Assembly (NCBI GenBank): GCA_028285035.1
Contig: JANQQF010000193.1
Location: forward strand, 1 to 42,678
From: Phycisphaerae bacterium
GTDB lineage: Bacteria > Chloroflexota > Anaerolineae > 4572-78 > J111
Length of the DNA: 42,678 nt
Direction of reading: 5' to 3'
Within the stretch, counting starts at the first letter, position 1, and each line of letters opens with the position of its first letter. The notes below the pieces were generated by a model. It had not been told where the DNA came from. It saw nothing but the letters and a program-made list of their open reading frames with translations, and ran no database searches. The position numbers were made by a program, and so were the translations under genes. Below are positions 32,505 through 41,159 of the stretch, piece after piece.

Positions 32505-33356
32505 TTAGTAAGAAAAGTTATCAACCAGGGCACCCTCCCCATCACGAAGAAAAGCGACATCGCCCCCATTATTCCAAACAGACTCACCATTCAAGCCCCA
32601 ATACAATTCATCCTCATTGTTCGGGCCTGCACCACTATAGAGACGAAATGAACGGCCCGGAGCGACCACGAAGTCGGCAAATGTATAAATATGATTGGCT
32701 TCATCTTTGAGCGTATATCCCTGCATTTGAACCGACTCATTACCTTGATTGGCAATTTCGATCCATTCTCCATTGGGGTTTTGCCGATCATCGCCGGGCG
32801 CATCAGCTTGAATTCGGATAATTTTCAAAGCTACTGGAGAGCCAGCCCATAAGCCAAGTTCAGCCTCCCGCGCCTCACGTTGTGCTTCCCGAAATTGAGC
32901 CTCATATCGCACATTCGGTGGCACCGTAAATGAATTGGCGTAGCCCCGTCGGACAATTTCCAGATTAGCCATTGAGCCATTGACCCAGATATAAGCCAAA
33001 GTACGACCATATTTATCAAATGGCTCCACATCATACTCTAATTCAACCATCCGGTTTTCGACCAAAAGCCGATTGATTTCTTTGGCTTCCCCATAGTAAG
33101 GTTGGTCTCTTTCCGGGGTGTTGATACCAATATAACGGATACGTCGCCCGTCGGTTAGCTCTATCGTATCCCCATCAACCACTTTGCCCACAGTAACAAC
33201 CTCACGTCCATCAGATGTAGGGGGTGAGGGGTCAACGGGTGCATCTACAACGGGTGTATCATTAGAAACTGGCGGACTTACCTCACTTCCACCGCAGGCC
33301 AGACCGATAAGAATAATCAACACAAAAACAAAACGACGGTCAAAAGTAGAGATCAT
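32505..33356 (-). CDS. SNase-like nuclease lipoprotein with lamin-tail domain
   Basis: The 283-residue protein has a lipobox (GLACGG, Cys21) and a Pro-rich spacer. A thermonuclease/SNase domain follows (about 52-170) with VVDGDTIEL, RYIGINTPE and YGRTLAYIW, which keep the Asp, two Arg and Glu of the staphylococcal nuclease active site. A C-terminal LTD (lamin tail) domain follows (about 178-283: GEWIEIANQG, GYTLKDEANH, VWNNGGDVAFLRD). It should be an active, surface-anchored Ca2+-dependent nuclease; LTD domains often sit on secreted bacterial nucleases. ATG 33356 has GGAG 6 nt upstream. Its neighbours are other surface or signalling proteins without clear co-transcription. Confidence 0.9.
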   Translation of the reverse strand: MISTFDRRFVFVLIILIGLACGGSEVSPPVSNDTPVVDAPVDPSPPTSDGREVVTVGKVVDGDTIELTDGRRIRYIGINTPERDQPYYGEAKEINRLLVENRMVELEYDVEPFDKYGRTLAYIWVNGSMANLEIVRRGYANSFTVPPNVRYEAQFREAQREAREAELGLWAGSPVALKIIRIQADAPGDDRQNPNGEWIEIANQGNESVQMQGYTLKDEANHIYTFADFVVAPGRSFRLYSGAGPNNEDELYWGLNGESVWNNGGDVAFLRDGEGALVDNFSY

Positions 33357-33533
33357 AATAGGCTCCAAATCACAGAACAGAAGTTCCAATTTAGAGTCAT
33401 TTTAACAGAAGATAATAGCAACAGCAAAGATCAAAAATCTTTAACCTATGAATGAACTATTATACAAGATGTTACAAAATGAGACGTGAGTCGAAATGAA
33501 GAGAATAATTTGTGAGGTATTTGTTTTTGGAGG

Positions 33534-34058
33534 CTAGCCACTGACAAAAGGCAATAAGTCTGATAATTTAAGCACATCCAGGTAATCAAGTATAATCAAG
33601 CCAAAAATAATGGTGAAGATAAAGACCAGAGTTAAGCCTGCAATTGTTCCAAACCAAACGCGCCCACGAATAGGTGCTACAGCAGGCTCCTCCGCCTCAA
33701 GAGAAATTTCATCAAATTCAGCCGTTTCTTCATCGACAATCGTCGAGTTGATGAGATGTTCATCTTCGAAACGAATTTTCAGGGTGTGCAGTTCTATTAA
33801 GTCGTTATGATTTAATTCGGTCGGGCCATCGACAAGAAGTCCGTTGACCAATGTTCCACCAGGACCACCCAAATCTTGTAGCACCCAGAAATCATTACGC
33901 AATTCAAGGCTAGCGTGAACTGGATCAATATCCGGAATATCCAAAACTAAATTGTTATCATCGTGTGAGCCAATCAGAATACGATGGATTGAGAGTTCAA
34001 AGTCCTCAAAAATTGTCTCTTCACCATCTAATTCTTCGTAAATTACCAACTTTGCCAA
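33534..34058 (-). CDS. FHA-domain protein with C-terminal membrane anchor
   Basis: Residues 1 to about 100 form a forkhead-associated domain: RILIGSHDDNNLVLDIPD, DPVHASLELRN, LQDLGGPGGTLVNG and LIELHTLKIRFED. The usual GR and SxNGT positions are partly altered (IGS, GGTLVNG), so phosphothreonine binding is likely but not certain. An acidic linker precedes one transmembrane helix at about 133-158 (IAGLTLVFIFTIIFGLIIL). The FHA side should be cytosolic. The gene starts only 3 nt after the stop of the nucleotidyltransferase gene on the same strand, so the two are probably co-transcribed. No Ser/Thr kinase gene is in the window. Confidence 0.85.
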   Translation of the reverse strand: MAKLVIYEELDGEETIFEDFELSIHRILIGSHDDNNLVLDIPDIDPVHASLELRNDFWVLQDLGGPGGTLVNGLLVDGPTELNHNDLIELHTLKIRFEDEHLINSTIVDEETAEFDEISLEAEEPAVAPIRGRVWFGTIAGLTLVFIFTIIFGLIILDYLDVLKLSDLLPFVSG

Positions 34059-34061
34059 AAT

Positions 34062-35756
34062 CTAATACTCCTTACCAGCGATGAAATCAGGGTCAGCTTT
34101 GATAAAAGCGATAGCTTCCTCGCGATCTGTAACCTCGCCAGTTGCTTGCGCTTCTTTGAGCCTTTTAAGCAAAATGCCAATTAATTTACCTTCGCCTAAA
34201 TCTAGCACTTTTATTAAATCCTGTCCAGTTAACAATAACGGAGGATCAACCGTTTGATCACGTTGTTCGAAATAAGCTTCTAACAATCGGTTGATAAGAC
34301 CAAGCAGGGCAACTTCTTCTTCCGTACCAGTTTCAGGAGCATAGGTGGCCTGATGATCGATCAGAGCGTGGATAGCAACCGTAATGCCAGCATCCATCCC
34401 ACGTACATTTGTATCTCGAAAAAATCGATAAATTGCCCGCCGTGAGACGCTGTTAGCCGATACCAACCCCAGCGGACGCATATGATGAGCCACGACATTT
34501 TCAACAAAACTGATAGCCTGACTGCTAAACCGAAATTTCTCCATTGCTTGTCGTACAATTTTTGCGCTCTCTTTCTCGTGTCCAAAGAAGCGATATCTGA
34601 CTCCAGTCTCGCTCTCTTCAGTCGTTCGAGTTGAGGGTTTGCCAGTATCGTGAAAAAGAAGCGCTAATGGCATCAAGTGATGAAATGTAACATCCCCGGT
34701 CAATGAATGTTCAAAATAATCATTCACCTGCTCGATCAAAGATGCAGCGATTTTGGCTTGATGTTTCTGCCTGAACTGTCCCCACTCATTGAGCGCCAAG
34801 GCGGTATGATCAAAGACATCTAAATGATGAGGGGCTGATTGCTCAACGCCGATCATTTGCTCAACTTCGGGCAAAATATGTGGCAGAATGCCGAGCTGAC
34901 GCAACTGTTGGATCGCCCCCCCTGGTGTCGGCGTATTCAGCAGTTTCATCAGTTCATCGCGTTGCCGTTCAACAGATGCTTCACCCAAAAGATGTGCGGT
35001 TGCTTGAATGATCTCAGCCGTTTTTGGCTCAATCTCAAAGCCAAAGGCAGTCGCTTGCCGAACCGCCCGCAACATTCGCAATGGGTCATTTTTGATAGCA
35101 TTGTCCGAAACCATTCGAATGCGCTTTTCTTGTAAATCACGCTCACCTTGCGTTGGATCAATCAGTTCAGACGTACTGACCCGTAACGCAATCGCATTAA
35201 TGGTAAAATCTCGGTCAGCCAAATCCATCTCAAGATCATCACCTCGAAAGGTAGCAAAATCCAAAAAGGTTTTTTCACCCTGCGTCTCGACTACGGCACG
35301 CCCTGTACCTCGTTCCGCATCAAGCGCATAGTAGGCCGCATCTAATTGATTCGCCACCCGCCGCGCCACTCGTAAGCCATCCTGAGGCACAGCAAAATCC
35401 AAATCATAGATATCTGGCCGGCCCATCAACAAATCGCGTACTGCGCCGCCAACCAAATAGGCTTCAAGCTGCTGATCTTTTAGAATTTGAACCACGTTTT
35501 GTAATAATGGATGATCTTTAAACCAATTTTCCACGGATGTATCCATTTCATTGTGTTCAACAGGCTCAATGATGTTGCCTGCTTCATCAACAAACAAAAG
35601 GTGAGGCTTGTCTTTACCTCGAATATTTAAGGCAGCCCGTCTCGCCTTTGCTTCACTCTCGCCGACCCCAATCACCCGCCCTCGTACCACAGCAATCCAG
35701 CGATTGAGGTATAAGGATGTATCGATTTGATCAGCGTAATCTGGGGTGGTCATCAT
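34062..35756 (-). CDS. DUF5678 + CCA-adding/poly(A) polymerase-family protein with HD domain
   Basis: The 564-residue protein has an N-terminal DUF5678-like module (about 8-55, LNRWIAVVRGRVIGVGESEAKARRAA). The nucleotidyltransferase head follows with AYLVGGAVRDLL and the metal pair DLDF, the RNA-binding neck (RDFTINAIAL, NDPLRMLRAVRQA), and an HD domain (about 310-440: DVFDHTAL, LLFHDTGKP, FGHEKESA, VAHHMRP). The class II CCA-adding enzyme repairs tRNA 3' ends; poly(A) polymerases share the fold, so the exact activity is open. The HD residues suggest phosphohydrolase activity as in E. coli Cca. Two tandem ATGs (35756 or 35753) are possible starts. The FHA gene follows at once. Confidence 0.9.
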   Translation of the reverse strand: MMTTPDYADQIDTSLYLNRWIAVVRGRVIGVGESEAKARRAALNIRGKDKPHLLFVDEAGNIIEPVEHNEMDTSVENWFKDHPLLQNVVQILKDQQLEAYLVGGAVRDLLMGRPDIYDLDFAVPQDGLRVARRVANQLDAAYYALDAERGTGRAVVETQGEKTFLDFATFRGDDLEMDLADRDFTINAIALRVSTSELIDPTQGERDLQEKRIRMVSDNAIKNDPLRMLRAVRQATAFGFEIEPKTAEIIQATAHLLGEASVERQRDELMKLLNTPTPGGAIQQLRQLGILPHILPEVEQMIGVEQSAPHHLDVFDHTALALNEWGQFRQKHQAKIAASLIEQVNDYFEHSLTGDVTFHHLMPLALLFHDTGKPSTRTTEESETGVRYRFFGHEKESAKIVRQAMEKFRFSSQAISFVENVVAHHMRPLGLVSANSVSRRAIYRFFRDTNVRGMDAGITVAIHALIDHQATYAPETGTEEEVALLGLINRLLEAYFEQRDQTVDPPLLLTGQDLIKVLDLGEGKLIGILLKRLKEAQATGEVTDREEAIAFIKADPDFIAGKEY

Positions 35757-35783
35757 TGGCTCATTAGTAGGTACTTTTCATAG

Positions 35784-35818
35784 AAAACGGATTACCTGAG
35801 AAGCACCCAGGTAATCCG
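35784..35818 (-). terminator. Terminator of the sucCD operon
   Basis: On the - strand, CGGATTACCTG (35818-35808) pairs perfectly with CAGGTAATCCG (35798-35788) around a 9-nt loop, and TTTT follows at 35787-35784. It lies 31 nt after the sucD stop and before the nucleotidyltransferase gene. Confidence 0.85.
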
Positions 35819-35848
35819 CATCAATTCTAGACGATTGAAAATGTCTTA

Positions 35849-36718
35849 CTATGCTTGAGAGGCGATAATCTCCGCGACTTCTTCAGGAAGTTGACCGACT
35901 TTAACCCCAACCGCTTCAAAGGCAGCGACCTTCTCGGCGGCAGTTCCTTCCCCACCTTCAATAATAGCCCCAGCGTGGCCCATTCGTTTACCAGGCGGTG
36001 CAGTTCGACCCGCGATGAAGGCTGTGACCGGCTTGGTCATGTTATCTGCAATAAATTGGGCAGCCTTCTGCTCGTCTGTCCCCCCAATTTCACCAATCAA
36101 GGCGACTTGATCTGTCAATGGATCATCTTCAAACATTTTGAGCGTATCAATGAAGTTTGTCCCGATGATCGGATCACCACCAATCCCTACCGCTGTACTT
36201 TGACCTAAACCACGATCAGTCAAGGCTTGGACAACTTCGTAGGTAAGCGTTCCACTGCGCGATACCAAGCCGATATTACCTGGTTTATGAATATGGGCAG
36301 GCATAATCCCAACTTTAGCTTCACCTGGGGTAATCAAGCCAGGGCAGTTTGGTCCGATCAAGCGGGTTTCTCGATCTTTCAAGAAGCCATGCACCCGAAT
36401 CATATCCTGAACCGGGACACCTTCGGTGATGCAGATGACCAATTTGATCCCAGCATCAGCCGCTTCCATAACCGCATCCGCAGCAAAGCGAGCTGGTACA
36501 TAGATGATGCTGGTATTGGCCTCAGTTGCTTTGACCGATTCCTTGACCGTATCAAACACGGGAATATCACCATGGACCCACTCACCACCTTTACCAGGGG
36601 TAACCCCACCAACAACATTGGTGCCATATTCTTTCATCTGGCCTGTGTGGAACGCACCCTCACGGCCGGTGATCCCTTGAACAATCAAACGTGTATCTTT
36701 GCCGACTAGAATTCCCAT
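35849..36718 (-). CDS. sucD: Succinate-CoA ligase, alpha subunit
   Basis: The 289-residue protein has the CoA-binding Rossmann start [18 protein letters not shown], then [44 protein letters not shown], and [11 protein letters not shown] with the active-site His that is phosphorylated. With SucC it interconverts succinyl-CoA and succinate with substrate-level NTP formation in the TCA cycle. AAGGAG lies upstream inside the end of sucC, and the two genes are only 3 nt apart, so they form one operon. Confidence 0.96.
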   Translation of the reverse strand: MGILVGKDTRLIVQGITGREGAFHTGQMKEYGTNVVGGVTPGKGGEWVHGDIPVFDTVKESVKATEANTSIIYVPARFAADAVMEAADAGIKLVICITEGVPVQDMIRVHGFLKDRETRLIGPNCPGLITPGEAKVGIMPAHIHKPGNIGLVSRSGTLTYEVVQALTDRGLGQSTAVGIGGDPIIGTNFIDTLKMFEDDPLTDQVALIGEIGGTDEQKAAQFIADNMTKPVTAFIAGRTAPPGKRMGHAGAIIEGGEGTAAEKVAAFEAVGVKVGQLPEEVAEIIASQA

Positions 36719-36721
36719 TGT

Positions 36722-37858
36722 TTATGCTCCTTTCGCCATGGCGACAGCTTTTTCAGCCGCTTCACCCAGCGTGGATGCGCTAGGGAAATTGGCCTCGGCT
36801 AAGATAGCGCGGCCTTCTTCTTCATTCGTTCCAACGAGACGAGCCACCATGGGCACATCTGTTTTGACCTCTTCCAAAGCTTCCAAAATTCCTTTGGCTA
36901 CCTCATCACAGCGAGTAATTCCACCAAAGATATTGAACAGAACGCCTTTTACTTTGGGGTCGCTAAGGATAATGCGCAACGCATTCGCCACTTTATCAGC
37001 TTTTGCCCCGCCACCAACATCCAGGAAGTTGGCTGGCTCACCACCATAATGCTTGACGATGTCCATTGTAGCCATCGCCAGACCAGCCCCATTAACCATA
37101 CAGCCAATTTCGCCATCAAGCTTCACATAGCTCAAGCCAGCTTCACGAGCCGTCCGCTCAGCTTCGGCTTCTTCCTGAACATCACGCATGTCGGCCAGAT
37201 TGGCGTGGCGGAACAAGGCATTATCGTCCAAAACGATCTTACCATCTACCCCAACCAGCTTTTCATCACCCGTAATAACCAACGGGTTAATCTCGGCCAA
37301 GCTCGCATCGGTCCCAATGAAAGCGTTGTATAAACCTTTGACGATCTTAACGAACTGATTGATGTAGGCACGACGTAAGCCTAAATCAAAGGCTAAGTTA
37401 CGAGCCTGATAATCCATCAGGCCATATTCTGGGTCAACGGCCAAACGAATGATTGCGTCAGGATTGGTTTTAGCAACCTCTTCAATCTCAACCCCACCCT
37501 CAGCTGAGGCAATAATTACAGGTAATCGCTGAGCGCGATCGACGACAATACCCAGATAAATCTCTTCTTTAATATCAGCCGCTTCATCAACCAAGACCTT
37601 TTCAACCGTCAAACCTTTGATATCCATTCCCAAAATTTGGCCAGCGAGTTCTTCGGCTTCATCAACTGATTTTGCAACCTTAATCCCACCTGCTTTACCA
37701 CGACCACCAACTAATACCTGGCTCTTAATCACTACGGTTCCGCCGAGTGCCTCGGCTATCTTGCGTGCTTCTGCTGGCGTTGACGCCACATCACCTTGGG
37801 GAATGGGTACCCCATGTTCTGCAAAAATTCGTTTTGACTGATATTCGTGCAGTTTCAC
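36722..37858 (-). CDS. sucC: Succinate-CoA ligase, beta subunit
   Basis: The 378-residue protein begins [20 protein letters not shown] and has the ATP-grasp features [16 protein letters not shown] and LAEINPLV. It also has the CoA-ligase end [25 protein letters not shown], and [16 protein letters not shown]. It provides the nucleotide-binding part of succinyl-CoA synthetase; nucleotide preference (ATP or GTP) cannot be read safely. A strong AAGGAGG lies before the ATG, and a candidate promoter lies just upstream. Confidence 0.96.
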   Translation of the reverse strand: MKLHEYQSKRIFAEHGVPIPQGDVASTPAEARKIAEALGGTVVIKSQVLVGGRGKAGGIKVAKSVDEAEELAGQILGMDIKGLTVEKVLVDEAADIKEEIYLGIVVDRAQRLPVIIASAEGGVEIEEVAKTNPDAIIRLAVDPEYGLMDYQARNLAFDLGLRRAYINQFVKIVKGLYNAFIGTDASLAEINPLVITGDEKLVGVDGKIVLDDNALFRHANLADMRDVQEEAEAERTAREAGLSYVKLDGEIGCMVNGAGLAMATMDIVKHYGGEPANFLDVGGGAKADKVANALRIILSDPKVKGVLFNIFGGITRCDEVAKGILEALEEVKTDVPMVARLVGTNEEEGRAILAEANFPSASTLGEAAEKAVAMAKGA

Positions 37859-37880
37859 ATGAACCTCCTTACAAGTGTTG

Positions 37881-37909
37881 TATTTATGTTTCTATACTTG
37901 GCGATGCAA
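37881..37909 (-). promoter_or_regulatory. Candidate promoter for sucCD
   Basis: On the - strand, TTGCAT (37909-37904), a 17-nt gap and TAAATA (37886-37881) form a plausible sigma-70-type promoter. Transcription would start close to the AAGGAGG of sucC, giving a very short leader. Confidence 0.4.
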
Positions 37910-37985
37910 TAAAGCAATAATTTTTTTATCGCTTGTTATCATACACTTGCCTTAATTCGAAGCAAGATACCTCATGAAATTTATA

Positions 37986-38012
37986 TTACGTTATAATGCC
38001 GCTGAGTATAAA
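37986..38012 (+). repeat. Third copy of the 27-bp repeat
   Basis: TTACGTTATAATGCCGCTGAG and the following bases match the right arm of the inverted repeat at 6273-6301 at about 23 of 27 positions. No clear inverted partner was seen nearby, so this copy is single. Confidence 0.5.
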
Positions 38013-38149
38013 AACTTTGGATAACATTTTTCAGTCATACGCATTCGGGGGTGGGCAAAGCCCGGTCAATTATACCACAATTTCGATCCTCCACCTATTT
38101 GATTGAATCGATTCGTCAGGTATAATCTCGCGGTCGTAAATTTTACTAA

Positions 38150-38341
38150 AATGTCAAACGCTTTGGGGCAACTGTCTCAGCGATGACCCTATATGTCGTC
38201 CCGGTGATTGCCAGCATTGGGGGTATACTCATTTTAGATGAACAATTCATCATTGGGATGGTGGTTGGGATGATTTTGATTGTGGGTGGCATTAGCCTCA
38301 TCAATCGACAAAGCCAACAAGTACAAGCCAAACCGATTTAA
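38150..38341 (+). pseudogene. C-terminal remnant of an EamA/DMT-family transporter
   Basis: After an in-frame TAA, the frame encodes FGATVSAMTLYVVPVIASIG, continuing GGILILDEQFIIGMVVGMIL and ending in a short polar tail and a TAA. This is the last two membrane helices of an EamA (drug/metabolite transporter) protein: the pattern of a loop, YxVPVxAxxxGxxxLxE, then a glycine-rich final helix is characteristic. A full-length EamA protein has about ten helices and about 300 residues, so roughly 80% is missing. No upstream frame continues it. It is most likely a deletion remnant; expression from ATG 38183 as a 52-residue protein is unlikely. Confidence 0.6.
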
Positions 38342-38405
38342 TGAGGACTCAACAGAAAAATCATAAGGTCAACAAACGTTAGGAAACAGATATCGCCAAT
38401 CTTTG

Positions 38406-38450
38406 AAAGTCACAAGGTCACAAAAACATTTTCTGCGACCTTGCGATTTT
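38406..38450. repeat. Palindromic intergenic repeat (GTCACAAGGTCACA type)
   Basis: The left arm AAAGTCACAAGGTCACA (38406-38422) and right arm TGCGACCTTGCGATTTT (38434-38450) are imperfect inverted repeats with an 11-nt loop. Only one copy is in the window. The T-rich end on the + strand makes a weak terminator possible, but no intact gene precedes it. Confidence 0.4.
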
Positions 38451-38525
38451 ACTACTTTTCTAACCCATTTTTCTGGATAGATAATAACTGCATTCAGATA
38501 CATCTTTAATCCACTAGGACACTTT

Positions 38526-39842
38526 ATGACAGACATAACTTCAACTGAAAACGTACCCGAACAGAATATATTTTTAGTGATCATCAAAACCGTGTTAGCA
38601 ATCCTGGGAGCGGGTATTGCCTTTGTCGGTGGAATACTAGCCCTGGTGATGTTGGCCACCATAATTTTTCTACCAGAAACAGCCACAGTCGATAATACCA
38701 CCTCAGCCGTGGCCATTTTTAGCCTGACAGTGATCTTAGGACTGGCCCTGACCTGGACGGCTGTTCAGTCGATTCGTAGCAAACCATCGATCCAGCTACG
38801 TTTGCCACCGCTTCCGATCTTAATTGTAATTTATGTGATTGTGCTTGGCATTGGCCAAATTCTGATCTATTTCAATCTGCTTCCATTCCTCACATTTCCC
38901 ATATTTCACATCATTGCTGCCATAATCCCCTCACTCGCCATAGTCAGTGTGGTCAATCAAAAACTCGCCGCCGCTGGCTTTCAGTGGCGTGAAATGATTG
39001 TCCAGTTGGCCGGGGGGGCATTCTTTTCAATGTTCATCGCCCTAACCCTAGAGATTATGCTAGGGGGGCTTTTACTAGTCATCGTTTTTGGGATCACAGC
39101 TCTCTTTCCAGGCGGTCTAGAGATGATCGAAACGTTAGGTCAGAATTTACAGGATGAACGGTGGCTTGCTGATCCAGAAAATCTTATCGGCTTGGTTCAA
39201 CTGCCGCCAGTTGCCATTTCAGTAGGACTTCTCTTTGTTGTTCTAGCGCCAATTATTGAAGAAGCGGCCAAATTGTTAGGTGTTGCTTCAATGAATTATC
39301 GCAAACCCATTTTGGCTCAAGTCTTTTTTTGGGGTGTGGTCAGTGGGGCTGGAATAGGCATCGTTGAAAATCTGTTTAATACCTTGACCGGCATCCAAAT
39401 GTGGGCCTTTGTGATGGGGCTACGTGTCGGCTCAACCCTGATGCACTGTTTCGCGGCAGGCCTAACCGCGATGGGCTGGCATTACACCACCAAGCAACGC
39501 TCAATCTGGCCGCTACTAAAATATTACGCTCTTGCCGTCATTATCCACGCTGCCTGGAACTTTTTCGCAGCAAGTATCGCCGGGATCTCAATTTTCAGCA
39601 CATCTTCGACCAATGAAATGATGTTAGCTGTGGTTGGGGGCATTGTGATTGTTGGCTTATTTTTGTTAGTGGCAATGGTTGTCGGTATGATTTTCGGGTT
39701 TCGAATTGTCCTCAACCGATTATCCGAAGGCCTTGAAATATCGCACCCTGAAACCCCAACTGATTCAACCAGCCAGCTTATGTTGCAACAAGAGCCATCC
39801 GACCAATCATCAGCCTTATCTGGGGCTCCTCCATCATTCTAA
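38526..39842 (+). CDS. PrsW-family intramembrane protease
   Basis: The 438-residue membrane protein has about ten hydrophobic segments and the PrsW motif set in the right order: APIIEEAAKLLGV (EExxK), GAGIGIVENLFNT (the EN motif), GSTLMHCFAAGLTAMGWH (His) and IIHAAWNFFA (His). PrsW proteases cleave membrane proteins such as anti-sigma factors. The N-terminal third is less conserved, and a polar tail (SHPETPTDSTSQ) is probably cytosolic. ATG 38526 has GGA 6 nt before it. No anti-sigma factor gene lies nearby, so the target is unknown. Confidence 0.88.
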   Translation: MTDITSTENVPEQNIFLVIIKTVLAILGAGIAFVGGILALVMLATIIFLPETATVDNTTSAVAIFSLTVILGLALTWTAVQSIRSKPSIQLRLPPLPILIVIYVIVLGIGQILIYFNLLPFLTFPIFHIIAAIIPSLAIVSVVNQKLAAAGFQWREMIVQLAGGAFFSMFIALTLEIMLGGLLLVIVFGITALFPGGLEMIETLGQNLQDERWLADPENLIGLVQLPPVAISVGLLFVVLAPIIEEAAKLLGVASMNYRKPILAQVFFWGVVSGAGIGIVENLFNTLTGIQMWAFVMGLRVGSTLMHCFAAGLTAMGWHYTTKQRSIWPLLKYYALAVIIHAAWNFFAASIAGISIFSTSSTNEMMLAVVGGIVIVGLFLLVAMVVGMIFGFRIVLNRLSEGLEISHPETPTDSTSQLMLQQEPSDQSSALSGAPPSF

Positions 39843-39872
39843 AGTGCTTAACAAATAGAGGACGCCCCCTTC

Positions 39873-41069
39873 TTAGCCGCTGGTCATAATAAGCAAGGGC
39901 TGAAACTCAAATGAATGAAAATGGGGACGTAGTCGCTCCGTATTATAATGTTGTTCAATATCAACAAACTTCTTAGTTCGCGTGACCAAATCAATGGGCG
40001 CATTATCATAACGACCATTGCGTAAAATGACCAACCGACCGTGAAAGCCGTTTAAAATCAGATCGAGGGCCAAATTACCATAGGCCATAGGAACAATCGA
40101 GTCAATCGCGTCGGGATTACCACAACGTACCAAATAGCCCAATTTTTGATTGATCACATTCACCTTTTTTCCCTTGTTAAACTTCACTGAGCGTTCCCGC
40201 AACTCAGCCGCGACCAAATCACCAATACCTCCCAATTTTTTATGTCCATAGGCATCTGTCGTGGCATCTTGGAAAATCATCTCACCCCCCTTGAACATAG
40301 CCCCCTCTGAAATCAAGACAACCGAATAGTTACTAGGGTTTCTAGCACGATCTTCAATCAAGATTTCTGTCAGATGGTCGATATCAAATTCGTGCTCCGG
40401 GATAACACAGCGATCAGCAGCCCCAGCCATTGTCGGAAGCATCGCCGTAAATCCAGCATAACGACCAAACACCTCTAACACCAACATACGTTCATGTGAC
40501 CCAGCTGAAGTACGCAAATTGTGGGTCAATTCGATGGTTCGAGTGACACAAGTGCTAAAACCGATACAGTAATCTGTTCCCGGCACATCATTATCCATCG
40601 TTTTAGGGATACCGATCACCTTAACCCCTTCTTGGTGGAGCCGTACCCCATAACTCAGGGTATCATCGCCTCCAATAGGAATTAGATAGTCCACTCCCAA
40701 AAATTCTAAGTTCTTCAGCACTTCCTCAGTCATATCATTCATGTCATTGGAATACTTGTCTCGCAAATGTTCCGGTACGTTGACTTTAGGCACATGGCTA
40801 GGCCGAGTCCGAGACGTGTGGATATAAGTACCACCCGTTCGACCCGCCCGATTCATGATCGTACCGGTTAGCTTCTGATAATTCTCGCTATTATCAACTT
40901 TCTTATCCCGGATAATTTCAATTGCCCCAGCCCAGCCTCGTCGAATACCAATGACATCATACCCCTCTCGTCTGGCCCGAATTGTAATGGCTCGGATAGC
41001 CGGGTTCAACCCTGGTACATCGCCTCCTCCGGTCAAAATAGCGATAGTTCCTTTCTTGCTTTTCCCCAT
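39873..41069 (-). CDS. pfp: Phosphofructokinase, PPi-dependent type by active-site residues
   Basis: The 398-residue protein has the PFK fold: ILTGGGDVPGLNPAIRA, GIRRGWAG, IPIGGDDTLSYG, GIPKTMDNDVPGTD and EVFGRYAG. The residue after GGD is Asp136, and Lys156 lies exactly 20 positions later in PKTMDND. In E. coli numbering these are positions 104 and 124, where Gly104/Gly124 mark ATP enzymes and Asp104/Lys124 mark PPi enzymes. It should therefore phosphorylate fructose 6-phosphate reversibly with pyrophosphate in glycolysis or gluconeogenesis. AAGGAGG precedes the ATG. Specificity is inferred from two residues and not proven. Confidence 0.9.
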   Translation of the reverse strand: MGKSKKGTIAILTGGGDVPGLNPAIRAITIRARREGYDVIGIRRGWAGAIEIIRDKKVDNSENYQKLTGTIMNRAGRTGGTYIHTSRTRPSHVPKVNVPEHLRDKYSNDMNDMTEEVLKNLEFLGVDYLIPIGGDDTLSYGVRLHQEGVKVIGIPKTMDNDVPGTDYCIGFSTCVTRTIELTHNLRTSAGSHERMLVLEVFGRYAGFTAMLPTMAGAADRCVIPEHEFDIDHLTEILIEDRARNPSNYSVVLISEGAMFKGGEMIFQDATTDAYGHKKLGGIGDLVAAELRERSVKFNKGKKVNVINQKLGYLVRCGNPDAIDSIVPMAYGNLALDLILNGFHGRLVILRNGRYDNAPIDLVTRTKKFVDIEQHYNTERLRPHFHSFEFQPLLIMTSG

Positions 41070-41159
41070 TGTAAAGCCTCCTTAACATAAAATTTTCAGA
41101 TTATCCTACGTTTATTGATGAGCTACTTATTTTATCGAATTTGACCGGATTGGGGAATA

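Noticed and set aside
38146..38331. 61-residue - strand frame near 38.2 kb
   Set aside because: Its complement encodes a recognisable EamA transporter end; the - strand product has no matching family.
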